Shown: positions 45,994-56,553, counted from the first letter of the stretch. The stretch is 64,000 nucleotides of DNA from an uncultured Lachnospiraceae bacterium (GCA_900551895.1 URXX01000007.1:53354-117353), one strand, 5' to 3'. Program-made: numbers and translations. Notes: a model not told the origin generated them from the letters alone.

Positions 45994-48900
45994 TTATTTC
46001 ATTTTTCTTCTTCTAACAACAATTCCGATACCTGCAACGGCACATAATCCAATAATTCCCCATAACATAATAGGCGCTGTATCACCTGTTTTTACAGGAT
46101 CTTTCTGACCGTTACCGTTTCCATTCGGAGTTCCGTTATTATTACTGTTTCCTCCGTTATTTCCGCTTTGGTTTCCACCATTCTGATTTCCGCCGTTGTT
46201 GTCATTTCCATTTCCGTCAGGATTCGGAGGCGTAACTGTTTCTGATTTTACAGTTACTTTTATTGTCGCTGAAACTCTATTCGGATTTGTCACATTATCT
46301 TTCAATTCCAATGTTCCATGTAATGTGTAAACTCCGTTTTCATTTCCATTGTAATCGCCTTTTTCCCATTTAACAGGAAGTTCTATATCCAAACCTGACT
46401 CTAATTGTGCCACAACTGTTTTTGGTAAATTTAATTTATCAAATGCAGTTCCTTTTTCTACTGTTAATCCTTCAGGTTCTGTCACGCTTACAATTACCTG
46501 CTCTTCTTTTTCTTCACTGAATACAAATGCAAACTGTGCCGGAAGTGACTGATGTCCGTCTTTATCAAATGCAATGATTTTCACTACATATGTCTTATCT
46601 TTTTCAAGACCTTCCAAAGTAAATTCGGCTTTATCCGTTGTTCCTTTTCTCACACCGTCCACATATACTGTATATCCTGCTACTTCTGTATTTGCAGGCG
46701 CTTTCCATGTCAACTGCACACTGTCTTCTCCTGTAATTGTTTTTACAATATCTGTTACAGAAGGAAGCGTAGTATCTGCATTCGGATTTGTTGTTGTTAC
46801 ATTGTTCACTTCAATTGCTTTTTGAGATTTTCCTCCCTCATTTACTGCGTAAATCTTGAAGTTATATGTTGTTTCCGGTTTTAATCCCGTTACTTTCGCA
46901 AATGTATCTGTAGCAGTCATTTTTACATTATGCTCTGTATCTACGATTTCATAAGATTTTGCTCCGCGAACTGCATCCCATTCTAATGCAACCAATTTAG
47001 ACTCTACAAGAATTGCTTTTCCTGTTTCATCTGTCACAACCGGCGGCTGTGCCTTTCCGAGTGCTTTCATTGCTGCGTCTAAATCTTTCTGTGCTTTATC
47101 AACCTGCTCCTGTGTAGCATCATTTTTGTTCATTACTTCTACTGCTTCATCATAAACTTTCTTAAATGCTGCCCATTTGTTTTCTTCATACGCCTCTTCT
47201 GAAAGTTTTGACGCCTCTGTAATGGTATCCTGCAATTTAGATTTATCTACTTTAACAGTTTCTGTAGGTGCGAAAATTTTCAAATAATCAAGATTTACTT
47301 TTTTCTTTCCTTCTCTCGCTTTTACGACACATTTAATTTTATGCTGTCCATTATTCAAATCTGTCTTTTTAAATAATAATTGCTGATCATCACCATTCTC
47401 TGAACCTGCTAAAGACTGCACTCCCTGACTCTGATCGTCGATAAATACTTCCAAACTTCCCCATGAAGCGTGTTTCTGTACATACACTTCAATACCTGTT
47501 CCATTGAACGTATATTCAAAATACGCATTTTCAGTTTCACACTCTGTTTTTGTTCCACCATGATGTCTGTCAGCCTCTCCTGCCCATGTAGACCAATTTC
47601 CATTCCATGTGATTTTACTATTTCTGATTCCATTGTTATCACTACCGTTTTTCTGACCGTCTTCCACAATCGTTTCTTCTGTCTGATTGTCCTTTTTAAT
47701 AGCAACTTTCAATGTCATTTCTCCGGATTTTGAAGCATCCGCTTTTGATGTCGCTTTAATTTTTACGTCGCCATTTTTTTCTTTCACGGTTACAACACCA
47801 TTTGCATCTACTGTTGCAATAGAGTTGTCGGAAGAAGACCATGTTACACTCTTGTCTTTTGCCTCTTTTGGTTCTACTGTGGCTTTCATCTGCACAGTGC
47901 TGTTTGCTTTCCCAACTGTTGTAATTCCTGACTCTGTAGATACTTTTACAGATGTAGGTTTTACAATTGTATTATCTAATACGTTAAATGCATCTAACTC
48001 TACTTTCGTAGATTTTCCCTCACCCTGACTGCTCTTATTTAATACTTTCAGAGTGATTGTATGTTTACCGCGTAGTAAATCTTTCTTTGTAAATACTGTC
48101 TTCTGACGCTCTGTTGAAGCACTATAAGTATCTACTTCTCCACAAGATTCTCCGTCAATAAATACCTCTATTTTCCCTCTGTCACTATTTTTACAAGTGA
48201 CAACCTCAATTCCCGTTCCTACAAATGTCAGAGACGCCGTTTCATTTCCTTGTGGCGTTTGTAAAAACTTAATTGTACCATTATAGTTTGATTCTTCTTT
48301 CCAGTCACCCCATGCACCCTGATATACAATACGGCTGTCGGTATCATCAATCATGCCTGCCATATCGCTCATATCTTTTACGGCAACAAAATCCGTTTTC
48401 TTTGATTCCTGCCCTACAACTACAGCGGAAATCTGATATTTCATCGCACCGAGTTTTTCATTTGCAGTAATGTCTTTATAAGAATTTGTTTTTACACCGC
48501 TTGCAATTAACTGTACATCGCCGTTTTCCACTTTGCGATATACATTAAATGTTGTTCCGTCAACTTTTGCTTCGTCCCAAGTTAATTCTACACTGTCTGT
48601 TTTTAATCTTTCTGCCTGAAGCCCTGTAGGCATCTCTACTCCCGCAGGAATATTTTTAATTGTGTATGTTTTTCCTTTTTCTGTTTCAAATGAAATTCTA
48701 TCTGCGGAAACTGCTTTTACATCCATTACATTTCCGTCTTCATCTAAAACAGTTGCTAAGGAAGCATTTTTTGTCTGAACGGTTGCTGTTCCGCCGTTGT
48801 TTGATAAAACAGTTGCTTCTGTAAGATTCTTATTTGCCCATTTCATGCTTACTTCAAAGTTACCGCGGGCAACAAGTCCTTTTACGCTTCCGTTTGCCCA

Positions 48901-51198
48901 TACATCCGGCAAGGAAGGAAGCATATTGATATAACCCATGTTACTCTGTAACAACATTTCCGATACACCGCTTGTATATCCAAAGTTTCCGTCAATCTGG
49001 AATGGTGCATGTGTATCCCAAAGGTTTGGATAAATACCGTCACGGAATAAATTCTGAATTAATTTATGCGCCTGATTTCCGTTACCGGTTCTTGCCCACG
49101 CATTAATTCTTTGGCCCATTCCCCAGCCTGTACTTGTATCTCCTCTTTCTTTCAGAGAAACGATTGCCGCATCCATAAATTCAGGGTTATCTACGGAAAT
49201 TAAATCTCCAGGGAAAAGTCCAAGTAAATGTGACATATGTCTGTGTCCTTTTTCTCCTATACTTCCCAATGTTGTTTCCGTATACCATTCTTTAATCTGT
49301 CCGCTGTCACCGATTTCGATTGGTTTTAATTTAGCCTGTCTTTCACGCCATTCTTTTACTTTATCCGCATCTACATTTAAAATTTCTGCCGCTGTAGAAA
49401 CGTCTTCATATAACTGCCAAATCAATGACTGTTCGTATGTATTTCCCGCTGTAACCGGTCCATGTTCCGGTGAATATGCCGGCGCTGAAACAAGTCTTCC
49501 TGTCTTTGTATCCTCAATTAAAATCTGGTCATACAACAATGCCGCTTCTTTTAACATTGGATAAATATGTTCTTCCATGTATGCTTTATCGCCTGTATAT
49601 TCATAATACTCCCAGCAATTCTGCAAAATCCACGGAAGCGCTGCCGGAGACCAACCCCAACTGAAATCCCATCCCGGACAAGTCCAGCCAAACGGTGTGT
49701 TCTGCGTATGTGCTGTAAATCCGCCTTTCTCTACACCAAAATATGTTTTGGCAGTTACTTTTCCCGGTTCAACAAGAGAATTAATGTAATCTACAAGAGG
49801 AGTTGCACACTCTGCCATATTAGTAGAGTAAGTCGGCCAATAGTTCATCTGTAAGTTGACATTCATGTGATAATCTGAAGCCCACGGAACTCTGCCATGG
49901 TCACCCACACGATTCTGCCATACTCCCTGCAAGTTAGAAGGCAAATCTCCCGCTCTTGAAGAGGCGATTGTTAAATATCTTCCATACTGGAATAACATAA
50001 CTTCCAATGCTCTGTCTTCTGCTGCCGTATTTTTCTTTGCCTTGTAGTCACTCAGTAACACATCTGTTGTTTTTGTCGAAACAGTCTGTCCCAAATCCAA
50101 ATCTACACGTCCAAAGATTTCTGTATAATCGGCAATATGATCTTTTTTGACTTTCTCATACCCTTTTTTACTTGCCTGATCAATAGTTTTCTGTACACTT
50201 GCATCTAACTGTTCTTTTGTTTCACCTGTACGGTATTTTGGATAATCATTTTTGTAATCTGTATCTGCTGAAACATAAACAGTTACTTCTGAAGCATTAG
50301 AAACATGAAGTTTGTCAGCATCTTTTTTCTCTACCTTTCCGTCTTCTGCTTCTACTTTCAATTTTCCGTTCAATTTCAACTGGTTGTCCTGCATCTCACC
50401 CGCTACGGTAATTGTGTCATCTTTTATCGTAGTTTCTACAGTTTTTCCCAAATTTTTATTTTCTACACCTTCTGCATTATCAATCGGAAATGAAATATCT
50501 AAGTTTAATTTTTCATTTCCGTCCGCAGTAAATTTCATTGCCAGTACATTGTCCGGATAACTGACAAAATATTCTCTATGCATCTTTGTATTTTTATAAT
50601 CGAAATCCACTGATGCTACTGCATTGTCCAGATTTAAGTCACGGACATAATTTTGGGCTTCACTTTCATTAAAACCAAAATCTACATAAATATCGCCCCA
50701 TGACTGATAAGCGCCATAACCTGCAACTTCACCTGTCAACTTCTTTGCAAGTTCATTTGCTTCATTGTCTTTTCCTTGTTTGTATAACTCGATAATTTGC
50801 TTATATACATCAGACATCTTCTGTCCATTATCTGCTTTTTCTTTGTTCCCGCCGTCATAGTCAGGTCTTCTTGTACTCGGTCCGCCGTTCCAAAGCGTTT
50901 TTTGGTTAAACGTCAATTTTTCTTTGCTAATTTCACCATAAACGTTCGCTCCCATAAAACTGTTACCGATTGGAAGTGTCTGCTGCTGCCATGTATTATC
51001 TTCATCTGTCGTATTAAAACTTCCTTTGTCTAAAATATTTGTTCCTTTCGATGCAGGTTCATCATACCAAAGCCGCAAATCATTATTCTGTTTTGGCGTT
51101 TCTTTCGCCTTTACCTGTGCCGAAAATGGAATAGAAGTCGCAGTTAATGTGATTGCACACACACCTGCCAAAATCTTTTTCAAGTTCTTCCTTTTCAT
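45994..51198 (-). CDS. cell-wall-anchored GH95 alpha-L-fucosidase, multidomain
   Basis: 1734 aa. Signal peptide (about 1-31), GH95 catalytic domain (about 38-800) with LPIGNSFMGANV, MNVNLQMNYW (about 443, the Asn pair that assists catalysis) and FQIDGNFG (Asp, about 736). Then FN3, a CBM-like beta-sandwich, BIG2, a second similar CBM, FIVAR helices, two FN3, an Ig-like domain and a Gly/Asn-rich linker. The end is DPVKTGDTAPIM, a membrane helix and RRRKMK. GH95 enzymes release alpha-1,2-linked fucose from mucin or milk glycans. Extended -10 element TGTTATAAT at 51241-51249. Confidence 0.93.
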   Translation of the reverse strand: MKRKNLKKILAGVCAITLTATSIPFSAQVKAKETPKQNNDLRLWYDEPASKGTNILDKGSFNTTDEDNTWQQQTLPIGNSFMGANVYGEISKEKLTFNQKTLWNGGPSTRRPDYDGGNKEKADNGQKMSDVYKQIIELYKQGKDNEANELAKKLTGEVAGYGAYQSWGDIYVDFGFNESEAQNYVRDLNLDNAVASVDFDYKNTKMHREYFVSYPDNVLAMKFTADGNEKLNLDISFPIDNAEGVENKNLGKTVETTIKDDTITVAGEMQDNQLKLNGKLKVEAEDGKVEKKDADKLHVSNASEVTVYVSADTDYKNDYPKYRTGETKEQLDASVQKTIDQASKKGYEKVKKDHIADYTEIFGRVDLDLGQTVSTKTTDVLLSDYKAKKNTAAEDRALEVMLFQYGRYLTIASSRAGDLPSNLQGVWQNRVGDHGRVPWASDYHMNVNLQMNYWPTYSTNMAECATPLVDYINSLVEPGKVTAKTYFGVEKGGFTAHTQNTPFGWTCPGWDFSWGWSPAALPWILQNCWEYYEYTGDKAYMEEHIYPMLKEAALLYDQILIEDTKTGRLVSAPAYSPEHGPVTAGNTYEQSLIWQLYEDVSTAAEILNVDADKVKEWRERQAKLKPIEIGDSGQIKEWYTETTLGSIGEKGHRHMSHLLGLFPGDLISVDNPEFMDAAIVSLKERGDTSTGWGMGQRINAWARTGNGNQAHKLIQNLFRDGIYPNLWDTHAPFQIDGNFGYTSGVSEMLLQSNMGYINMLPSLPDVWANGSVKGLVARGNFEVSMKWANKNLTEATVLSNNGGTATVQTKNASLATVLDEDGNVMDVKAVSADRISFETEKGKTYTIKNIPAGVEMPTGLQAERLKTDSVELTWDEAKVDGTTFNVYRKVENGDVQLIASGVKTNSYKDITANEKLGAMKYQISAVVVGQESKKTDFVAVKDMSDMAGMIDDTDSRIVYQGAWGDWKEESNYNGTIKFLQTPQGNETASLTFVGTGIEVVTCKNSDRGKIEVFIDGESCGEVDTYSASTERQKTVFTKKDLLRGKHTITLKVLNKSSQGEGKSTKVELDAFNVLDNTIVKPTSVKVSTESGITTVGKANSTVQMKATVEPKEAKDKSVTWSSSDNSIATVDANGVVTVKEKNGDVKIKATSKADASKSGEMTLKVAIKKDNQTEETIVEDGQKNGSDNNGIRNSKITWNGNWSTWAGEADRHHGGTKTECETENAYFEYTFNGTGIEVYVQKHASWGSLEVFIDDQSQGVQSLAGSENGDDQQLLFKKTDLNNGQHKIKCVVKAREGKKKVNLDYLKIFAPTETVKVDKSKLQDTITEASKLSEEAYEENKWAAFKKVYDEAVEVMNKNDATQEQVDKAQKDLDAAMKALGKAQPPVVTDETGKAILVESKLVALEWDAVRGAKSYEIVDTEHNVKMTATDTFAKVTGLKPETTYNFKIYAVNEGGKSQKAIEVNNVTTTNPNADTTLPSVTDIVKTITGEDSVQLTWKAPANTEVAGYTVYVDGVRKGTTDKAEFTLEGLEKDKTYVVKIIAFDKDGHQSLPAQFAFVFSEEKEEQVIVSVTEPEGLTVEKGTAFDKLNLPKTVVAQLESGLDIELPVKWEKGDYNGNENGVYTLHGTLELKDNVTNPNRVSATIKVTVKSETVTPPNPDGNGNDNNGGNQNGGNQSGNNGGNSNNNGTPNGNGNGQKDPVKTGDTAPIMLWGIIGLCAVAGIGIVVRRRKMK

Positions 51199-51240
51199 AT
51201 CTTTTCCCTTTCTTTTATATTATTTGTAAACACTATTTTT

Positions 51241-51246
51241 ATTATA
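51241..51246 (-). promoter_or_regulatory. extended -10 of the GH95 promoter
   Basis: TGT-TATAAT on the minus strand, about 45 bases upstream of the ATG; a good -35 is not evident. The rest of the 378-bp gap (51199-51576) is AT-rich, with only the dnaB terminator at 51519 and no ORF or known RNA. Confidence 0.4.
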
Positions 51247-51518
51247 ACACTGTACAAAAATTTGTAATTTGCATTTTCAACATATTTTTTTGTATTATTT
51301 TTCTATTTTTGTAAATTTTAACCAATCATAGATAATTGTAATTATATATATTGTCCAACTTCTGTTTTTTACAAATTGCTTTTTTATGAAAATCTACGGC
51401 TTTTTCTTCTTTTCCTCACAAAATCTCTTCCTATATATGATAAGATTACCAATATAAGACACAAATTCCTACGGATAACCCAAAAATCTCACCCCAATTA
51501 TTAACTTAGAACTGAAAA

Positions 51519-51547
51519 CAGGTACCAACCTCTTGATTGATACCTGT
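51519..51547 (-). terminator. terminator of the gdpP-rplI-dnaB operon
   Basis: On the minus strand ACAGGTA...TACCTGT with CAATC/GGTTG inner pairing, followed by TTTTC. Confidence 0.7.
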
Positions 51548-51576
51548 CATATTACATTGAGAGTTCTTTATGCCCT

Positions 51577-52917
51577 CTATTCTTTCTTCAAATAATTTGC
51601 AAATTTTGTATAGTTCGGCAGCCACGTCAGATTAACCGTACCAATCGGACCGTTTCTCTGCTTAGCAATAATGATTTCCGCCACATTTTTCATTTCCGTA
51701 TCCTTATTATAATAATCATCACGGTAAATAAACATAACAACGTCCGCGTCCTGCTCAATCGCACCGGACTCACGCAAATCCGACATCATCGGTCTGTGGT
51801 CGGGACGCTGCTCTACGGCACGGCTCAACTGTGATAAGGCAATGACAGGAACATTCAATTCCCTTGCCAGCCCTTTCAGCGAACGTGAAATTTCCGAAAT
51901 TTCCTGCTGTCTTGATTCGCTTCTTCCGCCTACACGCCCTGTCATCAACTGCAAGTAGTCGATAATAATAATATCTAACCCTTTTTCCAGTTTATATTTT
52001 CTACATTTCGAGCGAAGTTCTGAAATGGAAATACCCGGAGTATCGTCAATAATCAGATTGGATTTTCCGATAATTCCTGCCCCTTCAATCAACTTCTCCC
52101 AGTCGGAATCTTTCAGATTACCTGTTCTAAGTAACTGGGCGTCCACCTGAGATTCCAAAGAGAACAGACGGTTTACCAACTGCTCTTTTGACATTTCCAA
52201 ACTGAAAATAGCAACGGATTTGTTCTCCTTAAATGCAACGTGCTGTGCAATGTTCAGTACAAATGCGGTTTTTCCCATAGATGGTCTGGCGGCGACTAAA
52301 ATTAAATCCGACGGCTGTAAGCCCGAAGTCTTGTAATCCAAATCCAAAAATCCTGTAGGAATACCTGTAACCGTCCCTTTATTTTTAGACGCTTTCTCAA
52401 TTCTCTCTAAAGCGTTTAATACAACCTGCTTAATCGGAACAAAGTCACCGGAATTTCTCTTCTGTACAAGTTCAAACACCTTTTTCTCCGTCATCTCAAG
52501 AACTGCCTCAAGCGGTTCTTTTGCCAAATAGCAGGTATTTGCAATCTCTTCGTTTAATTTAATCAGTCGGCGTAACATCGCTTTCTCGGACACAATATCC
52601 GCATAATATTTTATATTTGCGGAAGTCGGAACTGCCGTCACCAAATCTCGAACAAATTCCAAACTGCTAATCTCTGCCGGAACATCTTTTTCTTTCAATC
52701 GCTCCTGCAGAGTAATCAAATCTACCGGTTTCCCTTCATTAAATAACTCTACTATCGCATCAAAAATAACTCCGTATGCCGTTTGGTAAAAGTCTTCTCC
52801 GCTGACAATCTCTGCCGCCGTCATAATCGCGTCTTTGTCCATCAGCATCGCACCGACAACCGATTGCTCCGCCTCTATACTATGTGGCAAAACTCTTTTA
52901 ATGAGTGCCTCGTCCAT
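51577..52917 (-). CDS. dnaB: replicative DNA helicase DnaB
   Basis: 446 aa. N-terminal primase-interacting domain (VLPHSIEAEQSVVGAML), linker, then a RecA-like hexameric helicase: Walker A AARPSMGKTAF (about 210), Walker B IIIDYLQLM, and DLRESGAIEQDADVVMF. It unwinds DNA at the replication fork. AGGAGGAAAACCGC precedes the ATG, 12 bp after rplI. The conserved gdpP-rplI-dnaB order is typical of Firmicutes. A terminator lies 30 bp beyond the stop. Confidence 0.97.
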   Translation of the reverse strand: MDEALIKRVLPHSIEAEQSVVGAMLMDKDAIMTAAEIVSGEDFYQTAYGVIFDAIVELFNEGKPVDLITLQERLKEKDVPAEISSLEFVRDLVTAVPTSANIKYYADIVSEKAMLRRLIKLNEEIANTCYLAKEPLEAVLEMTEKKVFELVQKRNSGDFVPIKQVVLNALERIEKASKNKGTVTGIPTGFLDLDYKTSGLQPSDLILVAARPSMGKTAFVLNIAQHVAFKENKSVAIFSLEMSKEQLVNRLFSLESQVDAQLLRTGNLKDSDWEKLIEGAGIIGKSNLIIDDTPGISISELRSKCRKYKLEKGLDIIIIDYLQLMTGRVGGRSESRQQEISEISRSLKGLARELNVPVIALSQLSRAVEQRPDHRPMMSDLRESGAIEQDADVVMFIYRDDYYNKDTEMKNVAEIIIAKQRNGPIGTVNLTWLPNYTKFANYLKKE

Positions 52918-52929
52918 GCGGTTTTCCTC

Positions 52930-53376
52930 CTAGCCTTCCGTTACATTTACTTTCAATTCTGCAACTACTTTCTGATGTAATTTAATCGGAACGATGTGTG
53001 TTCCCAAAGTTTTGATTGCATCTTTCAACTGAATTTTCTTCTTATCAATATCATAACCCATCTGTTTTTTTACTTCGATTGCAATTTCCTTTGTGGAAAC
53101 AGAGCCAAATGTTCTTCCGCCCTCCCCAACTTTAATCGGAACAACAATTTTCCCTGCCTCGATTTTTTTTGCAAGTTCCTGTGCCGCCTCCAACGCTTCC
53201 TGCGCAAGTTTCTCTTTATTTGCATTCTGCAATTTTAAATCATTTAAGTTTTTACTTGTCGCTTCCAAACCTAATTTTTTCGGTAAAATAAAGTTTCTTG
53301 CATATCCGTCATTGACATTTACAATCTGTCCTTTTTTTCCAAGTGATTTTACGTCTTCTAATAATATTACTTTCAT
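52930..53376 (-). CDS. rplI: 50S ribosomal protein L9
   Basis: 148 aa from the ATG at 53376 (GGAGATATTTAAG upstream). N-terminal rRNA-binding domain MKVILLEDVKSLGKKGQ and GYARNFILPKKLG, a long connecting helix, and a C-terminal domain ending in VVAELKVNVTEG. Start is one base after the gdpP stop, so translation is coupled. Confidence 0.97.
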   Translation of the reverse strand: MKVILLEDVKSLGKKGQIVNVNDGYARNFILPKKLGLEATSKNLNDLKLQNANKEKLAQEALEAAQELAKKIEAGKIVVPIKVGEGGRTFGSVSTKEIAIEVKKQMGYDIDKKKIQLKDAIKTLGTHIVPIKLHQKVVAELKVNVTEG

Positions 53377-53377
53377 C

Positions 53378-55420
53378 TTAAATATCTCCTTCTTCAATCA
53401 TCACGTCAATTGTCTGTTTCAATACATCAATCGCTCTATCCATATCCGTATGTGTAAATTGTGCTCCGGCAGTATTCATATGACCGCCCCCGCCAATTCT
53501 TTCCATAATAATCTGTACGTTTACTTCGTCAATAGATCTTGCACTGACATAAATCTTACCATTATACTGTGTCAAAACAAAAGACGCCTTTACTTTTCCA
53601 ATATCAAGCAGTTCATTTGCCGCCTGCGCTCCGACAATTGTCGGACTGTCAACTTTCATATTTTCACTGCGGGCAATGGCGTAAATATCTCTGTACACTT
53701 CCGCACTGCTGATAATTCCTGCTTTCGCACGATATGTTTCCATATCCTCACGGAACATTTTCCTTACAAATGTAATATCTGCCCCGCATCTTCTCAAAAA
53801 TGCAGCCGCCTCGAATGTACGGACACCTGCACGGTTCATAAAGTTGTTCGTATCGATCATAATTCCCGCATATAAACTGCTTGCCTCCATAGACGGAAGT
53901 TTGACATCATCTACGATATACTGCAAAATCTCAGCAACCATTTCACAAGTAGAAGATGCATAAGGTTCAATATAGGAGAGTACCGCTCCCTCAATCACAT
54001 CACTGCCCTGTCTATGATGATCCAAAACAACTATCATTTTCGCCCAGTTAAGTAAATCTTCACACTCAACCAATTCACGTTTATTCGTATCCACCACAAC
54101 TACCATTGTGTTACTGTCCACATAATCCTCTACATTTTTAGAAGTGAGGAACATATCTTCAGGATAAGCCGGATTTTGTGTAAACGACTCATAAAGAGGA
54201 CGCACCGAACTTGTAATATCATTAATAACAATATGCGCTTCTTTCTCCATCTCCGTTACAGCACGGTAAATACCGATACCCGCACCGAACGAGTCCACAT
54301 CACCGATTTTATGCCCCATAATAATCACACGGTCTTTTGCTGCAATAAATTCTCGAAGAGCCTCCGCTTTAACGCGGGCTTTTACTCGTGTATTTTTAGA
54401 AGTCTGTTCCCTCTTTCCGCCGAAATATTCGATTCCTTCGGAAGATTTGACTACAGCCTGATCGCCCCCTCTTGCAAGTGCAAGGTCAATCGATACACGG
54501 GCATAGTTATAACTCTGTACATACGTGTCATTGCTAAGTCCAAAACCGATACTAAGCGTAGCCGGAACATCATTCCCGACATTTACATTCTTAGCCTCTT
54601 CCAAAATAGAAAAGCGATCCTCTTTCATCTGTTCAAAAAAATGTTTCTTAAGGACGATAAAATATTTATCTTTTTCCAACTTCTTCGCAATTCCGTCTAC
54701 ATTTGCAATATACTGGTTGATTTTACGGTCAATCAATGCTACAAGAAGACTTTGACGCACTTCCTCAACACTGTCCATAATCTCATCATAATTGTCAATA
54801 TAAATCAGACCGGAAACAAGGCGTTGCTCATCATTCTCCCTGATATATGCCTTCAACTCTGTAATATCTCTGAAGCAGGCGGTAATAAAATAATCTTTCC
54901 CCTTTGGGATTTCCACAAGTGGCTCTGCCTCGTTAAAATCCTGTACGGAAATTTTAGAAAACTCAACTTCATATTCTCTCTCTCCATAAGAAATCTCTGT
55001 CTTTGTCTTCTCGCCTACCTTTGCCGGAAACAGTCCTCTGTTCAACTCAGGAATATACTTACTTAAATAACTCTCTCTTCTGCCTCCCATTAATTCGGAA
55101 AATTGTTCATTTACCCAAATCACATTTCCGTCCTCTAAAAGAATTACATATGGGATTGACAGTTCCTTTAGCAATACGTTCTGAACCGCTCCGTACTGTC
55201 CCGCAAATTCCACAAGTTCCGATAACAGCAGTGACTTATTATAGAAATAGAGTATTCCTACAATCACCCCATAAATCAAAACAAATGCCGTCATGACAAA
55301 TCCCGCTTTTTTATCGATTTGGTAAATCCATATGTTCATTGCCACAAGTAGAATCATCATAATTGCCGGCCATTGCATATACAGTCGGAGTTGTCCTTTA
55401 AACTGAATTTCTTTCTTCAT
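53378..55420 (-). CDS. gdpP: cyclic-di-AMP phosphodiesterase GdpP
   Basis: 680 aa from the ATG at 55420 (GAGGGTAGGTAT upstream; 32 extra upstream residues lack support). Two membrane helices (about 15-60), a PAS-like domain, a degenerate GGDEF (LARGGDQAVV), and a DHH/DHHA1 phosphodiesterase (MGHKIGDVDSFGAGIG and VLDHHRQG). Hydrolyses c-di-AMP and so influences osmotic and wall homeostasis. First gene of the operon with rplI and dnaB. Confidence 0.95.
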   Translation of the reverse strand: MKKEIQFKGQLRLYMQWPAIMMILLVAMNIWIYQIDKKAGFVMTAFVLIYGVIVGILYFYNKSLLLSELVEFAGQYGAVQNVLLKELSIPYVILLEDGNVIWVNEQFSELMGGRRESYLSKYIPELNRGLFPAKVGEKTKTEISYGEREYEVEFSKISVQDFNEAEPLVEIPKGKDYFITACFRDITELKAYIRENDEQRLVSGLIYIDNYDEIMDSVEEVRQSLLVALIDRKINQYIANVDGIAKKLEKDKYFIVLKKHFFEQMKEDRFSILEEAKNVNVGNDVPATLSIGFGLSNDTYVQSYNYARVSIDLALARGGDQAVVKSSEGIEYFGGKREQTSKNTRVKARVKAEALREFIAAKDRVIIMGHKIGDVDSFGAGIGIYRAVTEMEKEAHIVINDITSSVRPLYESFTQNPAYPEDMFLTSKNVEDYVDSNTMVVVVDTNKRELVECEDLLNWAKMIVVLDHHRQGSDVIEGAVLSYIEPYASSTCEMVAEILQYIVDDVKLPSMEASSLYAGIMIDTNNFMNRAGVRTFEAAAFLRRCGADITFVRKMFREDMETYRAKAGIISSAEVYRDIYAIARSENMKVDSPTIVGAQAANELLDIGKVKASFVLTQYNGKIYVSARSIDEVNVQIIMERIGGGGHMNTAGAQFTHTDMDRAIDVLKQTIDVMIEEGDI

Positions 55421-55489
55421 ATACCTACCCTCTATAAATTCTAATATGTTATATATTATACCACCCTTTCCCATAATTTTAAAGAAATA

Positions 55490-55529
55490 AAAAATAGACT
55501 GTGTTAAAATAAACACAATCTATTTTTTG
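55490..55529 (-). terminator. terminator of the sugar ABC-nahK-galE operon
   Basis: AAAATAGA-TGTGTT pairs with AACACA-TCTATTTT and a T-rich end follows on the minus strand; it lies 8 bases beyond the galE stop. Confidence 0.8.
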
Positions 55530-55536
55530 TACGTTT

Positions 55537-56553
55537 CTATTCTTCGTATCCATTCGGATTATTCGACTGCCATCTCCATGAGTCTTCGCACATTTCGTCC
55601 AATCCTCTTTCTGCTTCCCAGCCTAATTCCGCTTTTGCCTTTGCAGGGTTAGCATAACATGCAGCAATATCTCCGGCTCTACGCGGTTTGATTTCATATT
55701 TAATTTCTTTTCCGCACGCTTTGCTGAATGCTTTTACCATATCCAAAACAGAATATCCGTTTCCTGTTCCTAAATTGTAAATACATACGCCTGCTTTTTC
55801 TTCGATTTTCTTTAACGCTTTTACATGACCTACCGCAAGGTCCACTACGTGGATATAATCTCTTACGCCTGTTCCGTCATGTGTATCATAATCATCACCA
55901 AATACGCCTAAACATTCTAATTTACCAACTGCTACCTGAGTAATGTATGGCATTAAGTTGTTTGGAATACCTTTTGGATTTTCTCCGATTGTTCCGCTCT
56001 TATGCGCTCCAACAGGGTTGAAATAACGAAGTAAAACAACGTTCCATTCAGGATCTGCTGTATGGAAATCTGTTAAAATCTGCTCCAACATTGATTTTGT
56101 CCAACCGTATGGATTTGTACACTGTCCTTTCGGACATTCTTCTGTAATCGGAACAAATGCAGGATCTCCGTATACAGTTGCAGAAGAACTAAAGATAATA
56201 TTTTTTACTCCCGCTTTTCTCATTGCGTCACAAAGTACCAATGTACCCGCAATATTGTTGTCATAATATTCCAACGGTTTCTGAACGGATTCCCCAACTG
56301 CTTTTAAACCTGCAAAATGAATAACCGCATCAATATCTTCTTTAGCGAAAATATCGTCCATTGCTTTTGCGTCACGAATGTCTGCTTCATAAAATTTAAT
56401 TGGTTTCCCTACGATTTTTTCTACACGTTTTAATGCTTCCGCACATGAATTGCAAAGATTGTCAACTACAACTACATCATATCCCGCTTCAATCAATTCA
56501 ATACATGTGTGGCTTCCGATGTATCCTGCTCCGCCTGTTACTAAAATTCTCAT
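55537..56553 (-). CDS. galE: UDP-glucose 4-epimerase
   Basis: 338 aa from the ATG at 56553 (ATAGGAGGTAGAGAG upstream). SDR fold with NAD motif TGGAGYIGSHTC, catalytic SSSATVYG and YGWTKSMLEQI (Tyr and Lys). Interconverts UDP-glucose and UDP-galactose, and often UDP-GlcNAc/GalNAc. Last gene of the operon with NahK and the nucleotidyltransferase: together they would turn galactose and hexosamine phosphates into UDP-sugars or glycolytic intermediates. Confidence 0.97.
   Translation of the reverse strand: MRILVTGGAGYIGSHTCIELIEAGYDVVVVDNLCNSCAEALKRVEKIVGKPIKFYEADIRDAKAMDDIFAKEDIDAVIHFAGLKAVGESVQKPLEYYDNNIAGTLVLCDAMRKAGVKNIIFSSSATVYGDPAFVPITEECPKGQCTNPYGWTKSMLEQILTDFHTADPEWNVVLLRYFNPVGAHKSGTIGENPKGIPNNLMPYITQVAVGKLECLGVFGDDYDTHDGTGVRDYIHVVDLAVGHVKALKKIEEKAGVCIYNLGTGNGYSVLDMVKAFSKACGKEIKYEIKPRRAGDIAACYANPAKAKAELGWEAERGLDEMCEDSWRWQSNNPNGYEE

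Noticed and set aside
46552..46884. Plus-strand ORFs over the GH95 gene
   Set aside because: Antisense to a clear 1734-aa coding frame, without start signals.
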